A stretch of 64,000 bases of DNA, taken from NCBI GenBank assembly GCA_036971615.1, contig JAYKKR010000024.1, positions 372,001-436,000 on the forward strand, given 5' to 3'. Shown one piece after another: positions 58,736 through 64,000 of the stretch (position 1 is the stretch's first letter; every line of letters starts with the position of its first letter). This stretch comes from Amyloporia xantha (lineage: Eukaryota; Basidiomycota; Agaricomycetes; Polyporales; Adustoporiaceae). The notes beneath the pieces are model-generated. The model was not told where the DNA came from. It searched no databases and saw only the letters and a program-made list of their open reading frames with translations. The translations under genes and the position numbers were made by a program.

Positions 58736-60078
58736 ATGGGGGATATATCAATCGTTAGCGCAAACCTCGCGGCAGTTTGTCTCAGTGGCTTTCTGTACGG
58801 AATCTTCTGTGTCTTGGTTCTGTTTTTCTGCTACCTCCTTGTGTGGGACCGTCGACATAGTTTGACAATGTCCGGCCCAAGCCCGAATGAGGTTGGCCGC
58901 ACGCGAGTCTACACAATCATAATCATGGTATCCACTGCGTTACTGTTCTTGTCTTCGACTGTTGTAAGTGCTCGCTTCCTGATTTTTGCATGTGACCCAT
59001 TTAAATTTGCCTAGTCGTGGATTATTACAATCATCCGCCTGTACAAAGCCTGCACGACTTATGAAAGAGGTACAAACCCTTCATCATTCTACAGCGATGT
59101 CTCACAACCGATCGGCATTGCGGAGCTTGCTTGTCTTATACTCACACTATTTGTATCCACCTCGCTAATGGTGAGTATGACCAGTGTGAACGTCCTTATC
59201 GCTGAACCGACTTTCAGTTTGGTACAGATCTATCGCTCATGGATTGTGTGGGAGTACAGAATATGTGTTGTTATCTTCCCGCTGATGACGTTGGCAGGAA
59301 TCATTGGCGAGTTATGCAGTCTCCTCCGTGCCAAATGTTGAACTCAAACACTACATTTAGCTTGCGGCCTTGGTGTGCTGTATGAATTTTTTCAATTACA
59401 CACACTGCAGGCGGTCTTTGGGCCACGCATGGAGAGCTGGATGATAGGATTTATTGTAATGGTGCTGTGGTCCGTTTCCGGTCACATTCCGGCCCAGTGA
59501 CTATTTCTTGTTGGCTCAACTTTCTCTTGTTCACTCAGCACCATCGTGTCTGCTTCGGGTTAGTCGTGCCCGGAATCGTCACGGAGCATATCCGAGTTAC
59601 TGACAATGTCTAATTCACTGTAGCTACGGTAGCTTGGCGCATATGGCGAGCGAATACTGTCTTGAGGGGGGATGCTAATAAAAGGCTCACTGTGAGTTTG
59701 GCTAACAGATTCTAGGGGATCCATGTCATTTTTCCAACGCTTTGACCCTCTCATTTACCAGCGCGCATTGCATGTATTGGTGGAGAGCGCCGCACTTGAA
59801 GTGTGAGCCCCACTGTTTCTCTTCGTCCCTTTGACGCCCTGACGTGTTCTTGCAGGGCCTGGCAGATGGGGTTCACCGTCTCCTACGGCGTTCGCTCCAA
59901 TCTACAGACAACATTCGGGCAGACGTCCCATGCCGTATCAGGGATCACGTTCATGCTCATCAACATTCATGTTGGCATCGGCTGGGTTCAAAGCAAGACT
60001 CAGGCTCGCAACTCAACTACCATTTTCTCAACGCTAATGGCGATACCTCAGCCCTTGAGCGAAGAAATGCCATTATAA
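58736..60078 (+). CDS. Seven-helix integral membrane protein, basidiomycete-expanded family
   Basis: Seven exons (58736-58963, 59015-59306, 59361-59469, 59539-59558, 59624-59691, 59762-59802, 59856-60078) join to 326 aa. Hydrophobic helices include ANLAAVCLSGFLYGIFCVLV, YTIIIMVSTALLFLSSTV, AELACLILTLFVSTSLM, ICVVIFPLMTLAGII, FIVMVLCTIVSASATVAW and SGITFMLINIHVGIGW. Charged loops such as RIWRANTVLRGD sit where this family has them. The family is large in mushrooms and unnamed; receptor-like roles are often proposed without proof. Exon 4 is only 20 nt. Intron 2 (59307-59360) needs a GC donor (TTG|GCGAGT) to keep frame. The gene is otherwise intact. Confidence 0.78.
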
Positions 60079-60233
60079 GTACATATAACTAGTTGCTACG
60101 CCCCTCATTACTTTATGACCTCACGACTCGGACTCTTGCAAATCTCCAACAACATAGCATGAGACTTGTATTACCAATGACTAGAGATAACTCGTGTATA
60201 TTTCGACGGCTTGTGGATGTACTTATGTAAAGA

Positions 60234-60271
60234 CTAACATCATATACAGTACCTAACATCATATACAGTAC
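60234..60271. repeat. Perfect tandem duplication of a 19-bp unit
   Basis: CTAACATCATATACAGTAC occurs twice in a row, with no other copy nearby. Confidence 0.9.
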
Positions 60272-60794
60272 TACTTTGTAGAAGCGTATCTTTATTTCAT
60301 GAGGGATCCAGGCAAATGCCAGTGAGCCCGAAACAAACAATCCCATGTCAGATGTCTTGATCACCATTGTTGCCCAAGTCTCATTACTCAGTCATATAGG
60401 TAACAATCGTGTCCAACTACGTATCAATGCAAGCTCTCTACCCACGATGATAGGATTGAGCTAGTCTCCGTGGCTTGACCAATATAGACGAAGACAGTCG
60501 TTCGGCTTTATAAAGGATTGAGCGGGTGTGTATAGGCCAGAGCAAAGACAGTATTGGTTGCGCAAAACTGAAGCGGAGGAAGAATGCCAAGAATTAGCTC
60601 GTGGGGCGTAATGTGCCAGTGGCGTAATCGGTCAATATTATTGCAGGCGACCAGCAGCCAGCGAGAGCCGCGTGTATTTAGCAAAAGATTCTAACCTCAA
60701 ACTCTGGAGCGTTTTCAAGAGTAATTGGTGAAGGGTAGAAATAAGAGAATGGGAGAACGGCTGTGACCGATACATTCCTGACTCCATGCTTTCA

Positions 60795-60965
60795 TGTTTC
60801 CAATTTCTAAGACTATTACTTGATATCTGAGATGGATCTATTGTCGTCCATTTCTGATTAAAAGTCAGCAACGGAGGCTATTCCAAGACCAACTCTCGTC
60901 TGTCGTCTACCTTAGTATCTATTCCTTGCTGCTATCCCTTTACTTTGCACAATCAGTATTTGGGT
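60795..60965 (+). repeat. Dispersed repeat, copy 2
   Basis: About 170 bp matching the reverse complement of 52015-52189. It lies in the spacer after the seven-helix gene. One 4-bp indel and scattered substitutions separate the copies. Confidence 0.8.
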
Positions 60966-61508
60966 ACGACTCGGAGCCGAGCGGTATTCCTAATGACCGA
61001 ACGGACTGGTACGCGACCGCGGCGAGTACACCCCCATATCCTAGAGTAATATATACCTCCTCAAAAACTTGTGAAGAACCAATGGTCACTCAAAAATATG
61101 GGCAGAGGCAGTCGACAACCCCACCAAACTCGCACACCAAGATAGGAGCTGTCAAGTTGTAAATATTCCAACCTCGCTAGTCACGAGTACCGTTCTCAGA
61201 TTGTGTGTGTCAATACTCGCCAGACGCGGTACGGCAATACAACACGACACAGGATCTCTACAGGTGATCACGATTTTACTGCAGAATTCATGTTAGGCCG
61301 AATTCGACCCTAAACACGCAAATCCACTCACCCTAGTTACATATACAAACAGCGAGTATAAACATACCTGTACGTTACTCGAAATACAACAAGCGGACGT
61401 AGCCTTGGACTACAGACACCCCGACCATGACAACGAAACATGCTGCAAAGACCGGACGCGATAAAGACAGAATAAGATAAGCACGGCAAGCAACGAACGA
61501 CGAGGATC
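60966..61508. other. Intergenic region
   Basis: This 543-bp spacer lies between the repeat and the SUR7-like gene end. No gene is seen. Confidence 0.5.
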
Positions 61509-62283
61509 TCAATAATCGAGAGAAGGTGACTGGCGGCCGAATTTCCCGTTGAAACAAGTGCCGCAGCTGGCGTTCAGGGCGACTAGAAAGAGAACGACGG
61601 ACGAGACGAGAGACATCCAGATCTGCATCATAGGAGTTTTCAGAGAGCGGCGTCGGTGGGATACAGAGAAAGACGGACCAACGGCCCCAAGCTGGCCTTG
61701 TAGCCTTCATTTTGGAAGCTAGTCATCACGACGGAGGTCAGGTAGACCATGACGACGAACGCGGCGATAGAGGTGGCCACGGCGAGGACGGATAGAAGAG
61801 AAAAGATGGTGTGGGGGTACCTGCGCGAGCGCGGGAAACACAGCAGCGGAAGAAGAACGAGAAGGGATAAGAGGCTCAGACCAGCCGCTGTAGCAATGGC
61901 GTCGATCAGGAACTTTGATAGACTGTAGAGTGGTAGAGTGCATACGGACCCACTGGGAACAATATAAGAATATAGGACAGGGGTTCGGTTATCTTGGTGC
62001 CATATGTATATCCGAACCTGTAGACGCATTTGTTTGGCATTGTAAATCCGGGGTATAAGGATTCAGAGACTCACTTGAACGGTGAGCAAGTTTCGGCGCA
62101 GTATCCCCAGATCCCAAATTTGATCCCGCCATCAGCAGAACTTTTGACGAAGTAGAAGGGGCGAATCAAGGGGGCTGAGACGGTTATGAGGACCCTTTCA
62201 AAGCCAGTTCGTTAGCTCAGCAACGCGAAAAACGGGCTGTGCACACACAGCAAGATGAAGCTTGACAGTGTCCCCAGAAACAT
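61509..62283 (-). CDS. SUR7/PalI-type four-helix membrane protein
   Basis: Five exons (62249-62283, 62075-62194, 61979-62017, 61679-61922, 61509-61622) join to 183 aa. The first helix is FLGTLSSFILLVLITVSAPL. The outside loop carries the family signature FGIWGYCAETCSPF, with two Cys. Helices 2-4 are AGLSLLSLLVLLPLLCF, LLSVLAVATSIAAFVVMVYL and IWMSLVSSVVLFLVAL, with FQNEGYKASLGPL between the last two. This is the layout of SUR7/PalI proteins, which sit in plasma-membrane eisosome domains or assist pH sensing (PalI/Rim9). The C-terminal tail is very short, unlike PalI proper, so a general SUR7-like protein is more likely. Confidence 0.8.
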
Positions 62284-62976
62284 GAGCCATGAGTGCTGGT
62301 ACATCGACGCGACCTTAGAGACCGCCACCCAAGTAGAAAATGAGGATCGAAATGATAAGCTCTCGCGATGTGTTGCGCAGTGCGTGCACTGTTCAAATCA
62401 ATTCGCTATCATGAATCGCAGACACGACGAGTAGGTTCAGTTGTCTGGGACTCTGAGCTGGTTGGTGCTCGTCTTTAGTGGGGGATGTAAGGCGGCACAG
62501 GCAAACAACGGGCATAGGGATCACCACCTCATATCGCATTTGATTCATTGGCAGGTCGCTCAGGTGTCACGGTGCCTATCCCAAAATGCCAAAGGCGGTG
62601 AGCTCCAGGAACCTAGGCACATGCTCATCCTTGCCTTTCTTGGCATCAGGGCGCGGGAAGGACAAACAACGCGTCAACAACGCGCTCCCCCATCACGATC
62701 GATTCGGAAATTAAGTCTTATCGAGGAAGGCTCATTTTTGCCTTCTGCCGACATCGACGTCCATGGCTAGCTGTTGCTCTCGGATCGCAGCGAGCGTCGC
62801 TTGTTGGGCAGCGATGACGATGTCTGCAGTGCCATCCGCGCCTACCGTGACAAGAGGAATGTTGACACAGTGGGCGCCGCTGGCGGGGCTGTGTTTCAGC
62901 CCTTGCGTTATAAATTGACAAGACGTGGCTCACCCTCTAGCTTACGGTCTACAACCAACAGCACGTTTCACAGGAT
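62284..62976. other. Divergent intergenic region
   Basis: This 693-bp spacer lies between the SUR7-like gene and the GTPase. It has a TATAAA-like TTATAAATTG near 62909, about 65 bp before the GTPase start. No other gene is seen. Confidence 0.45.
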
Positions 62977-63905
62977 ATGTCTCAGCAACACGACTCTGAG
63001 CCTATCTCAGACAAGGTCGAGCCGCCCCGTGCACGCATCCTGTATGTCACATACTCGAATACTTATCGTCATGCTAGGATTCACTCAACGGATCCCTCTA
63101 CAGAGTAATGGGACTAACAGGAGCTGGGAAGACCTCTGTGAGAATTGAATTATCATAACACACAGCAAGCCCAAATTGATGGTCGTCCCGAGTCCTGTAG
63201 TTCATCAACAAGGCTAGTGGTGACACGCAAGTGGTTGGCCACAGGCTGGTATCAGAAACCAAAGATATTACTCAGGCGACACCATTTATATTGGATGGCT
63301 ATAAAGTCGAGTTGATCGATACTCCTGGCTTCAACGACACCGTCATTGGCGCCAAGGACATCATGGACAAATTCGCAGCATACTTTGAGACCCTGTAAGT
63401 CGCTGTCCTTTGTCATTTGTCGAGAAGGGCTTCATACCTTTGTAGTTCCAAGGAAAACCAGCACTTAACCGGTGTAATCTACATTCACGACTTTGCCAGC
63501 TCCATTGACCAAACTGCGCTGCGTGCTTTCCGAACATTCCTAGAGTTCTGTGGCCCCGACGCGATGACGAATACTGCGATTGTCCTCTCCAAAGAGGAGC
63601 ACGTCAACGGAGGAGCTCAAGATCGTCAACGTGGTCTCGAGGAGAAGTTCGAGCCCGCGTTGAAGTATGGTGCATCCCTCAAGCATTACCAAAACACTGC
63701 GGAGTCTGCACATGAAATATTGCTCCCTATCACGCAGCTGAATCCGAAGCCCTTGAAGTTTCAAAGGGAATTCGGGCAACACCATGATGTCACTCAGACA
63801 TCTGCATATCGAGAGCTGGCATTGGGAGAGCTAGCAGGAGAGTCGAAAGAGGAAGATTTGAGCTTTATACAGACTATAGGCAAGTGGCTTTGCTGCAAGC
63901 GGTAG
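62977..63905 (+). CDS. AIG1/GIMA-like P-loop GTPase
   Basis: Four exons (62977-63041, 63104-63137, 63201-63394, 63446-63905) join to 250 aa. The Walker A motif is MGLTGAGKTS (residues 24-33), encoded mostly by a 34-nt exon. Switch II is VELIDTPGFND (69-79), and ATPF at 59-62 may mark switch I. VIYIHDFASSIDQTALRAF and TNTAIVLSKEE are the later strands; no classical NKxD is obvious. The fold is closest to AIG1/GIMA and septin-like GTPases, which fungi have in many unnamed copies. The C terminus ends WLCCKR; the adjacent Cys247 and Cys248 could be lipid-modified and anchor it to a membrane. Confidence 0.82.
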
Positions 63906-64000
63906 TAATCACCACGGGTGCAAATGGCAATGCTGGGTTCAATTTGCATTAAATAGTTCCAACGATTGTATACACCAGACATAGTATATAAATATGATAT

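Noticed and set aside
58946..59230. Intron with GTGAGT donor at about 59170 in the seven-helix gene
   Set aside because: Removing the 47 nt shifts the frame away from LVQIYRSWIVWEYR, whereas reading through keeps it. The good-looking donor is therefore probably unused.
30303..62283. PalA and the SUR7/PalI-type gene as a pH-signalling cluster
   Set aside because: They are nearly 28 kb apart with unrelated genes between, and the SUR7-like protein lacks the long PalI tail. Co-location is probably chance.
1..64000. tRNA or rRNA genes and CRISPR arrays
   Set aside because: I looked for B-box-like GGTTCGA sequences and regular spaced repeats. The few hits (for example near 5485, 35701, 51616) lack a folding partner or lie in coding sequence.

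Overview
The window reads as nuclear DNA of a filamentous basidiomycete (Agaricomycetes; a polypore-like fungus is my guess, not proven). The reasons are: genes packed on both strands, many introns of about 45-70 bp in almost every gene, a non-reducing SAT-KS-AT-PT-ACP-ACP-TE polyketide synthase, a basidiomycete-type seven-helix membrane protein family, and fungal versions of Rad2/XPG, Wss1, Bqt4, Pcc1, PalA/Rim20 and 6-phosphofructokinase. I see no bacterial, plasmid or CRISPR features. Gene models were built by joining exons by eye. For most of them the exon lengths sum to a multiple of three and conserved motifs are restored across the joins.

Layout. 0-13 kb is housekeeping: a partial NAD(P)-dependent reductase (-), Rad2/XPG nuclease (+), a complex I NDUFB8-type subunit (-), a large SAM methyltransferase (+), an Ebp1/PA2G4 homologue (+), the KEOPS subunit Pcc1 (-) and a conserved secreted protein (-). 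13.9-20.6 kb is the polyketide synthase (+), with no obvious tailoring genes beside it. 21-33.6 kb holds Bqt4 (-), phosphofructokinase (-), a Wss1-type DNA-protein crosslink protease (+), a DM9 protein (-) and PalA/Rim20 (-).

34-45 kb is a gene-poor island. It has a few very small intron-containing genes, two of which (35.1 and 44.1 kb) look like relatives of one another. It also has a cluster of palindromes and a complete miniature LTR retrotransposon with two identical 163-bp LTRs and a 5-bp target duplication. 45.3-56.7 kb carries secreted and membrane functions: a GH5 exo-beta-1,3-glucanase (+), a GPI-type aspartic protease with an apparent frameshift (+), a conserved protein of unknown function (-), an alpha/beta hydrolase (-) and a Ca2+/cation exchanger (-). 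58.7-64 kb has a seven-helix membrane protein (+), a SUR7/PalI-type membrane protein (-) and an AIG1/GIMA-like GTPase (+). A dispersed repeat of about 170 bp occurs in opposite orientation at 52.0 and 60.8 kb.

The genes do not form one obvious pathway. The most unusual signals are in RNA splicing. Two microexons (15 nt and 11 nt) carry catalytic residues of a metalloprotease and a hydrolase, and four introns appear to need GC-AG splicing to keep frame. Other notable points are a starter-unit domain whose catalytic Cys is replaced by Ser in the polyketide synthase, and the recent retroelement insertion into the loop of a small palindrome.
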